A DNA stretch of 64,000 nt from Chloroflexota bacterium (GTDB taxonomy: Bacteria > Chloroflexota > Anaerolineae > B4-G1 > SLSP01), in assembly GCA_019873645.1 (NCBI GenBank), contig JAIOAX010000023.1, forward strand, positions 1-64,000, read 5' to 3'. The first letter of the stretch is position 1; each line of letters begins with the position of its first letter. The notes under the pieces were generated by a model. The model was not told the origin of the DNA, did not search any database, and worked only from the letters and a program-made list of their open reading frames with translations. Both the position numbers and the translations under genes were made by a program. Shown here piece by piece: positions 17,101 through 24,929 of this stretch.

Positions 17101-17693
17101 ATTTGACAGGCACACAACAAGTCAACTTAAAAAGTAAATATGACCTGCTGCTCAAAAAATCCGAAGAAAATTATCATCTCGCCCTGACGCTCAGCCCCAA
17201 CAACCCCATCATCTGGAATGAGCTGGCGCAATTATATGCTATTGACTACCACGACGACGCGAAATTCCAGGAGATCATCACCCGCTCTCTGCAAGTAGAC
17301 GAGGGGTTCGAGCAGACCTGGATGTTGCTCGGCGATATGCGCTCCGGCAAAGGCGATCTGGCCGGCGCCGTAGAAGCCTACCGGAAGGCCCTGAAAATCC
17401 GTGAGAATTGTACCGTGCGGCGTGTGTTAGGCACATTGCAAGCACAACAGACACTGTGGACCGAGGCTGCCGCTACCCTGGAAGAGGCCATCCAAAAATG
17501 CCCCAACGCCAGCGACCTGTGGGAAATGTATCGTGTGCTGGCAATCGCGTATGCAAATCTGGGGCGCACGGCAGAAGCCTTGCAAGTGGCAAACCTGGCC
17601 CTTGAAGCGGCGCCCGAAGCGCAGAAACCGGCCATACTACAGATTGTGGAGCAATTGACGCCGGTTGAAGTGACCCCGACGCCGCAACCCTGA
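14100..17693 (+). CDS. O-antigen ligase-like polytopic membrane protein with C-terminal TPR domain
   Basis: About 1197 residues. The first ~620 residues hold many transmembrane helices, with an extracellular loop (residues ~370-470) including a YGPESMYVAYNSFYP segment and RSHNETLDSLV, as in Wzy/WaaL-type ligases. An Ala/Lys/Gln-rich low-complexity linker follows (about 620-683). A second hydrophobic block (about 685-890) comes next, and then TPR-like repeats (about 900-1190) with ALEYAPREDYYYLFLGKAYLEL and AVEAYRKALKI. The start was set at MSSSRLSAF, where AAGGAG lies 7 bp upstream; the frame is open further upstream but only within the epimerase gene. It likely transfers or polymerises a lipid-linked glycan, together with the next gene. 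Confidence 0.85.
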   Translation: MSSSRLSAFCDRALEAGWLLGVTITPVFFNVYSSRVFEPDKLTTLRALATVMAILWLVRLLEEVRHKEKPLRFSWRTPMVLPALVTMGVYLISSAFSLVPYTSIVGSYQRLQGTFTLFGYLVLFFALLTSLRTHTQLARLVTVLILNSLPISLYGIIQHNGLDPLPWAGDVTTRVASNMGNAIFVAAYMIMIVPLTAARIIQSFNDILSREQARLSDILRAASYISIIAVQLLTIWYAQSRGPWLGIVAAAVLFPYLALIMLQRRAIAEKPATARAWLEVLKGIGFGLGVLAATGALAALPVLLIKGKVGMYAGGILALLFFGGAWLYCVVERKGWRWLWISWGTIGLATALVLVLFNVPGPLQTQVRKVQALYRLTTITELQSGTGKVRGLIWQGTVNLIKPHAPIKFPDGRTDPFNAIRLLIGYGPESMYVAYNSFYPAELGHYESRTASPDRSHNETLDSLVITGVAGLATYLFTFISFFYWGLRWLGLFKTRRQLWLFLGLIAVFAVIFFVIAWRLEGAYLFAVAIPLGVLVGVMVYVTIAAFRVQFVGRGAQAEDNIAPTLHSHTILIIGLLAGVIGHFAEINFGIAIASTRTTFWAFAGLLAVLGLEWVPAMTPVSQKAAETGPQASTAGPAKGRQQTAAAAQVKSGSHAHAAASAKRGQRPTSAAPAKRRHAPEHTAIPAWLAAVLALSLVAVFLLGTLAFDFINNPERLTSPADIFVNSLTVKYQPKKTPAYGALMIFLFTWVLFGVVGLSEFDRAGLFDEERGKRWGIALGVYALISLVGLLMFGNLLAAHQANLTTAKVNNTSLDTLIRDVVNIAVRLSSLVGRYYGLIFTLLTCIGVALLWETPLPRRWGEFWSPAILIVLLILAATLIIGPGCYNLVRADIIYKQGGVYAGSNNVNEKQIGIAHYEKALEYAPREDYYYLFLGKAYLELAQGLPAETPQEQRELIFQKTEEILTKARDINPLNTDHSANLARFYKSWAARVASDMSAANLTGTQQVNLKSKYDLLLKKSEENYHLALTLSPNNPIIWNELAQLYAIDYHDDAKFQEIITRSLQVDEGFEQTWMLLGDMRSGKGDLAGAVEAYRKALKIRENCTVRRVLGTLQAQQTLWTEAAATLEEAIQKCPNASDLWEMYRVLAIAYANLGRTAEALQVANLALEAAPEAQKPAILQIVEQLTPVEVTPTPQP

Positions 17694-17699
17694 GAGTCT

Positions 17700-18722
17700 A
17701 TGAGCACCTACATCATTGTTTTTGTGGGCGTCTTGACCCTGGCGATCGTAGGGACGCCGTTGGCGCGCAAGCTAGGGCTGCGTCTCAAAACCATTGATCA
17801 GCCTGATCCGCGTCGCAAAGTGCATACCGTCCCCACGCCACGCCTGGGCGGCGTCGCCATCTTCTTAAGCACACTGATCGTCACCTTGCTGCTGGGGGAA
17901 CAGTACAACATCAACCAATTAACCAGTACCTTGATCGGCGCAACGTTGATGTCGTTTATGGGCCTCTGGGATGACCGTTTCTCGCTGCATGCCGGCGTCA
18001 AGCTCGTTGGGCAAGGGATTGCGTTGGCGCTGTTGCTCTTCAGCGGCGTTGCGATCAGCGTCCTGCCGCATCCCATTCTCAATGTGGCAGCTACGGCTTT
18101 GTGGGTTATCGGCATCACCAATGCCTTCAACCTGCTGGATAATATGGACGGGCTTTCCGGCGGCGTCGCAGCCATCGCCGCAGCGCACTTCGCGTTGATC
18201 TGTGCCTTCACCGGCCAGTACCTGGTCGGCGCGCTGGCCGTAGCGGTGATGGCCGCCTGTATCGGCTTCCTCGTCTACAACTGGAATCCCGCGACGATCT
18301 TTATGGGCGATTCCGGCGCACTCTTTCTGGGATTTGTGCTGGCTTCCATTGGTATCAAAGTGCGTTTCCCCGACAATACGCCCGCCGTTACATGGATGAT
18401 CCCCATTTTGGTGCTGGCGGTCCCCATCTTCGACACCACGCTGGTCACCATCTCGCGGCTCAAACGCGGGCTTAACCCGTTGACCACGCCGGGCGTGGAT
18501 CACACCTCACATCGTTTGACGTATGCCGGCTTGACACGTCGGGAAGCCGTGCTGGTGCTGTATGTCGCTGCCTTTGTCGCCGGACTGGTGGCGCTCTTCG
18601 TCACGCGCGCTTCGCTGTGGGAAGGTTACCTCGTCGGCGGGATAACCGGCGCAGCCGGTCTGTATGCCCTGTGGCGCGCCGAACGCCCGCCTTTCTGGCC
18701 CCCGAAAGAAAAACTCCAATAA
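17700..18722 (+). CDS. MraY/WecA-family undecaprenyl-phosphate GlcNAc-1-P transferase
   Basis: A 340-residue polytopic enzyme of the polyprenyl-phosphate N-acetylhexosamine-1-phosphate transferase family. Family motifs: DRRKVHTVPTPRLGG-like start (PDPRRKVHTVPTPRLGG), the Asp motif NAFNLLDNMDGLSGG, the metal-binding FMGDSGALFLGF, and a cytoplasmic basic loop (RLKRGLNPLTTPGVDHTSHR). It loads the first sugar on the lipid carrier for envelope or wall polysaccharide. It begins 6 bp after the ligase-like gene, the last member of this three-gene operon. Confidence 0.9.
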   Translation: MSTYIIVFVGVLTLAIVGTPLARKLGLRLKTIDQPDPRRKVHTVPTPRLGGVAIFLSTLIVTLLLGEQYNINQLTSTLIGATLMSFMGLWDDRFSLHAGVKLVGQGIALALLLFSGVAISVLPHPILNVAATALWVIGITNAFNLLDNMDGLSGGVAAIAAAHFALICAFTGQYLVGALAVAVMAACIGFLVYNWNPATIFMGDSGALFLGFVLASIGIKVRFPDNTPAVTWMIPILVLAVPIFDTTLVTISRLKRGLNPLTTPGVDHTSHRLTYAGLTRREAVLVLYVAAFVAGLVALFVTRASLWEGYLVGGITGAAGLYALWRAERPPFWPPKEKLQ

Positions 18723-18733
18723 ACCCGTTTAAT

Positions 18734-18742
18734 GGTATAATG
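18734..18742 (+). promoter_or_regulatory. Candidate extended -10 promoter
   Basis: TGGTATAAT: a perfect TATAAT (18737-18742) with an extended-10 TG. There is no good -35. It lies 209 bp upstream of the DsbA-cyclophilin fusion gene. The leader between them contains an imperfect hairpin repeat. Confidence 0.4.
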
Positions 18743-18858
18743 TTTGTTTACCTGTAGCGTGCTGCTATAGACGTTTTAACGCAGCAATGTGTCAGCGTTC
18801 AAACGATTTTCAAATGGGTCTCCACGTGGGATTCCATATCCACGAGGAGAAAAATTTA

Positions 18859-18927
18859 ACCGCGAATCACGCGAATCTTCGCCAATTTTTAGAAAAGATT
18901 CGCGTAGATTAGCGAAATTAGTGGTTT
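18859..18927. repeat. Imperfect inverted repeat of the 'aaccgcgaatcacgcgaat' type
   Basis: Starts AACCGCGAATCACGCGAATC and ends with an imperfect complement (GATTCGCGTAGATTAGCGAAATTAGTGGTT in part), giving a 69-nt hairpin in the leader of the next gene. A short related piece (aaccacgaatctgcacgaatt) follows the PrsW-like gene at 21461-21481. It is probably a dispersed palindromic repeat. Confidence 0.55.
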
Positions 18928-18950
18928 ATTTTCTCGAAGGAGAGATTGCT

Positions 18951-20270
18951 ATGAAAAATACAAAATGGATTGTGGCGGTCGCTTTGTTGACCGTGATGTT
19001 GCTTAGCGCCTGTGGTTCCAAGTCTACTCCTACCCCAACGGCTACACCGACGGCCTCGCCGACTCCCGCGCCGACGAATACCCCCACGGCTGCGGCCCCC
19101 ACTGCCGAGACCGAAACCACTTCTGAGAATCAGGTGGGGCGCTGTGAAGCCAAACCGCTGCCGGATTTCCCGACTTCAGGGTTGCCTATCACCATCACCG
19201 ACAATGATTGGAGCACCGGGGCAAGTGCTGAAGATGCCGAGTTGACGATCATCGAGTATTCCGATTTTCAGTGCCCGGCCTGCGCCGGCGCGAGTCCTTA
19301 CATTGACGCCATCGTCAAAACCACGCCCGGCATCCGCCTTATCTTCCGGCACCTGCCGCTCGAAAGCCTGCACGACAAAGCCTATCTGGCCGCCGAAGCC
19401 GCCGAGGCTGCCGGCGCACAGGGAAAATTCTGGGAAATGTACAACTTGCTCTTCGAGCATGCCATTCAGGGGTACATCGCCCAGCAAAACGGGCAGGCCA
19501 CGACCGAATGGATCGCCCTTTCACTCGAAGAAGCTCCGAAAGAATTCGCCAAATTTGCGCAGGAACTGGGGCTGGATGTGGAACGCTTCAGCAGCGAGCT
19601 AGAGAAAGGGGTCTATAAAGAAAAAGTTGACGCGAGCGTCAAAGAATTTGGCTCGCTGGGGCTTTCTTTTGCCACGCCTACCTTCATTGTCGGGGTCAAC
19701 GGCGTCTACTTTCAACCCAATCTTTCTTCGTATGATGAACTGGTCTATTACCTCGCTGTAGCCAAAATGAAAAAAGGCGCTCTCACCCTTTTTGATACGC
19801 CGCCGACGATGACGGTGAAGGAGGACCGGACCTATCAGGCCACACTGAAGACCACGCAGGGCGACATCCTCATGGAACTCTCTCCGGCGCTGGCGCCGGT
19901 GCATGTGAACAGCTTCCTTTACCTGGCGCAGCAGCAATGGTATAACGGCTCGGATTTCTTCTATGTGCGCGACAACTTTGTGGCGTTGACCGGCGACCCC
20001 AGTAACACCACCTATGGTTACCCTGGCTACTATTGTGAGGGTGAAACAGACGGCAACTTCGATATTCCCGGTACGGTCGGCATCCTGCCCACCGGACAAT
20101 TCTTCATCACGATGGGCTCTGATGCTTCACAGCTCAACGGCCAGTTTACACAAATCGGCCGCGTTGTCGAGGGGATGGAAGTGCTCGATGCGCTGGCGCG
20201 CGCTATGCCGCGCGATCCGACTGCGCCTGCGCCGGATGTACTCCAAAGCATCACTATCGTGGAGAAATAA
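18951..20270 (+). CDS. Lipoprotein fusing a DsbA-like thioredoxin and a cyclophilin-type PPIase
   Basis: A 439-residue exported protein. The lipoprotein signal ends LLSAC (lipid-modified Cys21) and a Pro/Thr/Ala-rich tether runs to about residue 60. A DsbA/BdbD-like thioredoxin domain spans about 80-280, with active-site Cys108-Pro-Ala-Cys111 (YSDFQCPAC). A cyclophilin domain spans about 290-439 (TTQGDILMEL, VHVNSFLYLA, GQFFITMG, GRVVEGMEVLDAL). It probably catalyses disulfide formation and prolyl isomerisation of secreted proteins outside the membrane. The start is at MKNTKW, with AAGGAG about 10 bp upstream; an upstream in-frame ATG (18789) would lie before the hairpin and lacks a signal peptide. 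The PPIase arginine usually found in FHR is replaced (FFYVRD), so activity may be low. Confidence 0.87.
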   Translation: MKNTKWIVAVALLTVMLLSACGSKSTPTPTATPTASPTPAPTNTPTAAAPTAETETTSENQVGRCEAKPLPDFPTSGLPITITDNDWSTGASAEDAELTIIEYSDFQCPACAGASPYIDAIVKTTPGIRLIFRHLPLESLHDKAYLAAEAAEAAGAQGKFWEMYNLLFEHAIQGYIAQQNGQATTEWIALSLEEAPKEFAKFAQELGLDVERFSSELEKGVYKEKVDASVKEFGSLGLSFATPTFIVGVNGVYFQPNLSSYDELVYYLAVAKMKKGALTLFDTPPTMTVKEDRTYQATLKTTQGDILMELSPALAPVHVNSFLYLAQQQWYNGSDFFYVRDNFVALTGDPSNTTYGYPGYYCEGETDGNFDIPGTVGILPTGQFFITMGSDASQLNGQFTQIGRVVEGMEVLDALARAMPRDPTAPAPDVLQSITIVEK

Positions 20271-20275
20271 CGTCT

Positions 20276-21460
20276 GTGGAAAAAGAACGCTTCCCCCGAT
20301 GGCTCTGGATTGTCGCCGTGCTCGGCGGCAGTCTGGCAACGTTTGGCGGTCTCTTGTGCATAGTGCTGGCTTTCCTTATCCCACAACTTCAGGACAATGT
20401 GGGGGCCGTGGTGCTCGCCGACCTGGGGGTGGTTGCCCTGTTGTTGGGGATCAGCCTGATAGGGATGGGGGCCGGCATCCGCAAGGGCTGGCCTTCGCCG
20501 CCGATCTATCTGAAGTGGAGCTGGGCTGTGTGGGTAGCGTTGCTGGTCGGGTTTGTGGGCATTGGCGCGCTGGTACCTGCGGAATGGCAGCAGCGTCCCA
20601 TCTTCGCTCCGCTACACCTGGGGCTGGCAACGCTGCCGGCGTTCGTGCTGCTATCCCTGATGACCTTGACCGCCGGCCGGGCGCATACCCTGACCTTGCG
20701 CGAATTGATCGCCACATTGAGCGGCGGCGCGCTGGCCACGCTGCCGGCGATTCCGATTGAAATCGTTGGCATGGTGATCTGCGCCGTGATCATCAGTCTG
20801 CTCGCTTTTTTGCTTCCTGGGGGAGAGGCGGAAATCGGAAAAATTATGGCTTGGGTCGAACAATGGAGCGTGATGCCGCCCACAAGCACCGCCGAGCTAT
20901 TAGGGGTGATCGCGTCACCGGTGATTCTGACCGTGCTGGCGGTGACGCTGGCCGTCATCACTCCCTTCATCGAAGAATTAACCAAGACGGTCATCATCGG
21001 CCTGTTGGGAATCTGGCGACGTCCCTGCCTGACGAAGGCATTCCTTTGGGGCGCGGTGGGCGGCCTGGGCTTTGCGATTGTTGAAAATGTCTCCAACGGC
21101 GCCAACGGCCTGGGTGAAGGGCTGGGGTGGTTGGGCGGCATGGGGATGCGGGCTGCTGCAACCGGCATGCACATGCTGACCAGTGGTATCTTGGGGCTGG
21201 GGTGGGGATTCTTCTGGCGCAAACGGCGCTGGGTGCTGCCGCTGGCCTACTTTGCGGCGGTCGTTTTTCACGGTCTGTGGAACTTTAACGCCGTGGCCAC
21301 CATTGGGGGCGCAGCCATTGGAATGACAAACAGCGCCTTCGGCTTTCTCATTGCCCTTATCGGCGCAGGGATGCTGGCGATCATGGCGTTGCTTGCGCCG
21401 CTGGCGTTACTAGGTTTGCCGGCTTTGCTCCGCGCCTATGAATCCAAACTACGAACTTGA
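20276..21460 (+). CDS. PrsW-family intramembrane metalloprotease
   Basis: About 394 residues from a GTG start, GGAG 11 bp upstream, 5 bp after the fusion lipoprotein gene. It has about ten transmembrane segments. PrsW-type motifs: FIEELTKT (Glu-Glu), GFAIVENV, an internal MHMLTSGILG and VFHGLWNF. Known PrsW cleaves anti-sigma factors; a substrate here is not evident. Coupling with an extracytoplasmic folding protein suggests an envelope quality-control unit. Confidence 0.82.
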   Translation: MEKERFPRWLWIVAVLGGSLATFGGLLCIVLAFLIPQLQDNVGAVVLADLGVVALLLGISLIGMGAGIRKGWPSPPIYLKWSWAVWVALLVGFVGIGALVPAEWQQRPIFAPLHLGLATLPAFVLLSLMTLTAGRAHTLTLRELIATLSGGALATLPAIPIEIVGMVICAVIISLLAFLLPGGEAEIGKIMAWVEQWSVMPPTSTAELLGVIASPVILTVLAVTLAVITPFIEELTKTVIIGLLGIWRRPCLTKAFLWGAVGGLGFAIVENVSNGANGLGEGLGWLGGMGMRAAATGMHMLTSGILGLGWGFFWRKRRWVLPLAYFAAVVFHGLWNFNAVATIGGAAIGMTNSAFGFLIALIGAGMLAIMALLAPLALLGLPALLRAYESKLRT

Positions 21461-21482
21461 ACCACGAATCTGCACGAATTGG

Positions 21483-22391
21483 TTATGACAACGGCGGCGC
21501 TCCTACCGCCGGCAGGCACATGTTCTGTCCGCAGGTCACGCACTCGAACTGAATGGTAGTGTGCTCGATACCGAACTGCTCGCGCAGTGTGTGCTTGAGC
21601 GCGGTCATCACGTCTGCCGTCTGACTCAATGCCTGATCCGCCAGCAGTACGTGGGCGCTGAGTGCCACGTAGCCTGGGGCTACCGTCCAGACGTGCAGAT
21701 CGTGGACTTCACCAACGCCAGGCGTCGCGCGCATCGCCTCCCCCACGGCGGATGCCGTCATCCCATCGGGCATCCCTTCAACCAGAATGTGCACCGTCTC
21801 CTTGAGCAGTCGCCCCGCGCTCACCAGAATCAGCACGCCAATCAACGCGCTGATCAGCGGATCGAGCCACGTCCAGCCGGTGAAGAGAATAATCACGCCT
21901 GCGCCGATGACGCCGACCGAAGCCAGCGTGTCACTCAGGACGTGCAAGAAAGCCGAGCGCGTGTTCACATCGTCATGGTCGTGCTCGTGCAGTGTGTAGG
22001 CGACGATGACGTTGACGATCAAGCCCACAACCGCAATGATGAGCATCGGCCCGGCCTGGATTGGCCGCGGCGTCTGCCAGCGCGCCCACGCCTCACGCAG
22101 AATCTCAAAAGCGATGAGCAGCAGGGTGATGCCGTTGGTGAGCGCTGCCAAAATCTGAAAGCGGTGGTAGCCGTAAGTATGCCGGTCATCGGCAGGCAGA
22201 GCCGCCGCGCGCAGCGCCAGGTAGCTTAACCCCAGCGCAAACGCATCCATAAACACGTGCGCCGAGTCGGCCAGCAGCGCCAGACTGCCGGTCCACAAAC
22301 CGCCGAGCACCTCCGCCAGGAAAATGATGCCGGTAAGACTGAGCGAAAGGATGAAACGGTTTTGTTTGAGGGTGTGATGGTGTTCTGACAC
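21483..22391 (-). CDS. Cation diffusion facilitator (CzcD/ZitB-like zinc or cadmium exporter)
   Basis: A 302-residue CDF transporter. The N-terminus has a His cluster (SEHHH). Six transmembrane helices follow, with metal-site motifs ADSAHVFMDA (HxxxD) in TM2 and HVLSDTLAS (HxxxD) in TM5, and the loop TLHEHDHDD. A cytoplasmic C-terminal domain of about 90 residues contains HDLHVWTV. The terminal CVTCGQNMC adds Cys residues. The two HxxxD motifs favour Zn/Cd/Co export. It lies tail-to-tail with the PrsW-like gene. Confidence 0.93.
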   Translation of the reverse strand: MSEHHHTLKQNRFILSLSLTGIIFLAEVLGGLWTGSLALLADSAHVFMDAFALGLSYLALRAAALPADDRHTYGYHRFQILAALTNGITLLLIAFEILREAWARWQTPRPIQAGPMLIIAVVGLIVNVIVAYTLHEHDHDDVNTRSAFLHVLSDTLASVGVIGAGVIILFTGWTWLDPLISALIGVLILVSAGRLLKETVHILVEGMPDGMTASAVGEAMRATPGVGEVHDLHVWTVAPGYVALSAHVLLADQALSQTADVMTALKHTLREQFGIEHTTIQFECVTCGQNMCLPAVGAPPLS

Positions 22392-22507
22392 GCTTTTATT
22401 CCATGAAAATCGTTGGAACGTTGGAAAGTTAGAACATTAGAACGTTAACACGCTGGAACGTTTATGGCAGTGCAAGTTATCAGCTCATACCGTACAATTT
22501 TGTAATA

Positions 22508-22596
22508 ACAAGTTCAAAATCCGTTAAAATCCGTTCAATCCGTTGACGCCTACACACAAGTTCAAAATCCGTTAAAATCCGTTCAATCCGTTGACG
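22508..22596. repeat. Tandem direct repeat of 41 bp providing the xdhC-like gene's stop codon
   Basis: The block acaagttcaaaatccg...ccgttgacg occurs at 22508-22548 and again at 22556-22596, apparently identical, with period 48. Each block itself reiterates 'aatccgtt'. The right copy runs into the 3' end of the XdhC-like gene and supplies its last four codons and its TGA (22583-22585). Upstream, 22395-22460 holds another reiterated element (gttggaacgttag type), similar to 58235-58278. Confidence 0.7.
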
Positions 22597-23608
22597 ATTT
22601 CCCCTGCCGTCGCACCCTAACGATCTCCGCCAGCGTCGCCAGGGCGATTTCGGCCGGCTCGCGGCCCCCCAGGTTCAAGCCTATCGGGCCGTGGATGCGG
22701 GCCAGGTCGGCATCGGTGAAGCCGGCTTCCCGCAACGCCGCCTGCCGCGCCGCCTGCGTCCGGCGGCTGCCCAACAACCCGATGTAGAAGGCCCGGCTGC
22801 GCAGCGCCAGACTCAGGGCCGGAACGTCAAATTTGTCATCGTGAAACAGCACCGCCACAGCGTAACCCGCGTCCAATTGCTCCGGCGTGAAGAGGTCCTG
22901 TGGCCAGCCCAGCCGCCGTTCCACGTTAGGGAAGCGTTCCGGCGTCAAAAACGCCGCGCGCGGGTCGGCGACGATCACGTGATAGTCCAACGTGCGGCCC
23001 AGTTCGGCCAGCTTTTGGGCGATGTCCAGCGCGCCGAAGATCAACAGCGTGGGCGGCGGCGCAGTGACTTCCACGTAGACTTGGCCCTGGGGATAGCTAT
23101 GTGTTTCAGCGTGGGGACCGGGCCAGATAGCGCACATCGTTTCCAACGCCGCCGCCGTGAGGTCTGGTGTGCTCAGCGCCCCCTGGACGGTGCCGTCTTC
23201 CAGCCGCAACAGGTGGAACGGCTCTGCGGTCTCCAGTTGTACCGCGAAGCCAACCGCCCGCCGCGCCTGCACCTCGGTCAGCCAGGCGTCGTACAGCGGC
23301 GTCCAGCGTTCCACCAGGACATTCACCGTACCGCCGCAGGCCAGCGCGGGGATCAGCGGGTCGTCGCCCGGCCCATAGTCCAGTTGAACGCGCGACGTCC
23401 GGCCTTGCAGCAGCGCTTCCATCTGCGCCAGGGCGTCGCTGTCAATGCAGCCACCGCTGACCGAGCCGGCCACTTCGCCCTGGTCGGTCAGCCCCATGCG
23501 CGCGCCCGCCAGCCGCAGCGCCGAACCCTGCACATGCACGATCGTCGCCACGGCGACGGCGCGTCCGGCCTTGCGCCATTGAGCAAAGGTCTCTAACGTT
23601 TCGTCCAT
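22583..23608 (-). CDS. XdhC/CoxI family protein (molybdenum-hydroxylase accessory)
   Basis: A 341-residue XdhC-type protein. The N-terminal XdhC_CoxI domain shows ATIVHVQGSALRLAGARM and GSVSGGCIDSD. A central ALACGGTVNVLVE follows. The C-terminal Rossmann-like domain shows LLIFGALDIAQKLAELG, FHDDKFDVPAL and YIGLLGSRRTQAARQ. XdhC binds molybdenum cofactor and helps add the sulfido ligand for xanthine-oxidase-type enzymes. No such hydroxylase lies in the window, so its client is elsewhere. The usual Gly-rich GxGHV motif reads GALDI. The last residues come from an intergenic repeat. Confidence 0.88.
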   Translation of the reverse strand: MDETLETFAQWRKAGRAVAVATIVHVQGSALRLAGARMGLTDQGEVAGSVSGGCIDSDALAQMEALLQGRTSRVQLDYGPGDDPLIPALACGGTVNVLVERWTPLYDAWLTEVQARRAVGFAVQLETAEPFHLLRLEDGTVQGALSTPDLTAAALETMCAIWPGPHAETHSYPQGQVYVEVTAPPPTLLIFGALDIAQKLAELGRTLDYHVIVADPRAAFLTPERFPNVERRLGWPQDLFTPEQLDAGYAVAVLFHDDKFDVPALSLALRSRAFYIGLLGSRRTQAARQAALREAGFTDADLARIHGPIGLNLGGREPAEIALATLAEIVRVRRQGKSSTD

Positions 23609-23731
23609 TTGATCACCTGCAAGTTCAATTCAAAATCAGGGTGAGATAGTTGGCGACTATCAGAAACGGCGTCTGGGCGAGACGCAGGCCGGTCTCCAGA
23701 CCGCGCCTGCGCAACGTTGAAATGTACTCGT

Positions 23732-24103
23732 TTACGCCGGAACTTCTTCCCGACATGAGACTCCACAACTCAAAGCGGCTTCCTCTTCAGGTGCGACCCG
23801 CGCGCATTGCCCCAGCGTGCTATGAATGGTTTCGGCCATCTCCAGCAAAGTGTAGACCTCTGGACGGGCGATGCGATAGCGCACATTCCAGCCCTCGCGG
23901 CGAAAGCACACCAGCCCCGCCTCGCGCAGCAAGGTCAGTTGTTGGGAGATATACGCCTGCCGCAAGCCCAGAGCGGCCTCGATTTCGCACACACACAGTT
24001 CTTGCGTCTCTAGCAAGTGCAGAATCGCCAGTCGTTGCGGATGTCCTAATACCTTAAACAAGGAAGCTAGTTCTTCATTGCTACAACGTTCTGAGATCGC
24101 CAT
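23732..24103 (-). CDS. ArsR/SmtB-family metalloregulator
   Basis: A 123-residue winged-helix repressor. The helix-turn-helix is around residues 38-65 (EIEAALGLRQAYISQQLTLLREAG), followed by a beta wing (RREGWNVRYRIARPE). The ELCVCE motif (Cys37, Cys39) in the recognition-helix region is the classical As(III)/Cd site of ArsR proteins. The C-terminal LSCGVSC adds two more Cys. It is likely the repressor of the adjacent permease operon (24336-27056), although a MITE-like element separates them; both are on the minus strand with this gene downstream. Confidence 0.88.
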   Translation of the reverse strand: MAISERCSNEELASLFKVLGHPQRLAILHLLETQELCVCEIEAALGLRQAYISQQLTLLREAGLVCFRREGWNVRYRIARPEVYTLLEMAETIHSTLGQCARVAPEEEAALSCGVSCREEVPA

Positions 24104-24153
24104 ACTTGCCCCCTGGGTTGATTATACCCCTACCGTGCCCCGCGTCCATTCAT

Positions 24154-24333
24154 GACTCTCCTGAAAAAAGTCTAATTCACCGCAGAGACGCAAAGAACGC
24201 CGAGAAAAATTCAAGTTTATATCAATAAAGTTAGTAATGAGACGCGAAAGACTTAATCTTATTGAATCCGATATAAAAATCTTTGCGCCCTCCGCGACTC
24301 TGCGGCGATATCTTTAGTTTTTTCAGTAGACTC
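24154..24333. repeat. MITE-like repeat, full copy 2
   Basis: 180 bp, the same length and ends as the copy at 150-329 (GACTCTCCTG... to ...AGTAGACTC). It is flanked on both sides by ATTCAT (24148-24153 and 24334-24339), fitting a 6-7-bp target duplication. It abuts the stop codon of the ferredoxin-like gene (24336) and separates that operon from the arsR-like gene. Confidence 0.75.
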
Positions 24334-24335
24334 AT

Positions 24336-24851
24336 TCATTGTTTAAGTTTGTACGCCTCCAACATCGAGCGTGGGGGGAAGGTGATCGCCTTGGGCTTGC
24401 AGATGTTGGCGCACGAGCTGCATCCGACCACGCAGGCGAACGGATCGGCTACCCACACTTTGCCGTCCTCGGTGGGCGCCAGACAGTGGGTGCTGCACAT
24501 CTTGAGGCAGATGCCGCAGCCGTTGCACAAATCCTCGTTGACGGTGGGGAACCAGGGAATCGTCTCGCGGGGATAGCCGCGCCACATTCCGTAGCCGCGC
24601 TGTCGTGCCGGTTCGCCGCTTTCCATCCGCGCCAGGTATGCCGTGTATTCCCGCTCCAGGGCTGCGGCAAACAACGCCTGCGCGCTCGCGGGGATGTAGT
24701 TTTTCTGCTGGCGTACCCGCGCGACCATCTCTTCCCCCAAACCGACATCGCCCGGTTTGCGTCCCTCGGCGCGCAGCGCTTCCATGATCTCATCCAGCCC
24801 CTGTAAGCCTACGGGAGCCCCATCCACGAGAACTTGACGATATTGTACCAT
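24336..24851 (-). CDS. Two-[4Fe-4S] ferredoxin-like protein of the permease operon
   Basis: 171 residues. The N-terminal ~100 residues form a helical domain of unknown type (VQYRQVLVDGAPVGLQGLDEI...). The C-terminus holds two ferredoxin-like cysteine sets: C109-NGCGICLKMC-119 and C140-VVGCSSCANIC-151, the second with the irregular CxxxCxxCxxxC spacing. ATG 24851 was chosen; a TTG two codons earlier is possible. It ends 2 bp before the MITE-like element. Its place in an ArsP-type operon suggests electron transfer connected with metalloid handling, but this is inference. Confidence 0.75.
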   Translation of the reverse strand: MVQYRQVLVDGAPVGLQGLDEIMEALRAEGRKPGDVGLGEEMVARVRQQKNYIPASAQALFAAALEREYTAYLARMESGEPARQRGYGMWRGYPRETIPWFPTVNEDLCNGCGICLKMCSTHCLAPTEDGKVWVADPFACVVGCSSCANICKPKAITFPPRSMLEAYKLKQ

Positions 24852-24929
24852 AGGCAACTCATCTCAATCATACAGTCAGTCGTCGCATTGTCAGGCAGGC
24901 ATTGAGGCGGACCCTGACTACACGACTAT

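Noticed and set aside
18789..18950. Upstream start for the DsbA-cyclophilin gene
   Set aside because: It would put 54 non-signal residues, encoded partly by a hairpin repeat, ahead of a perfect lipoprotein signal peptide.
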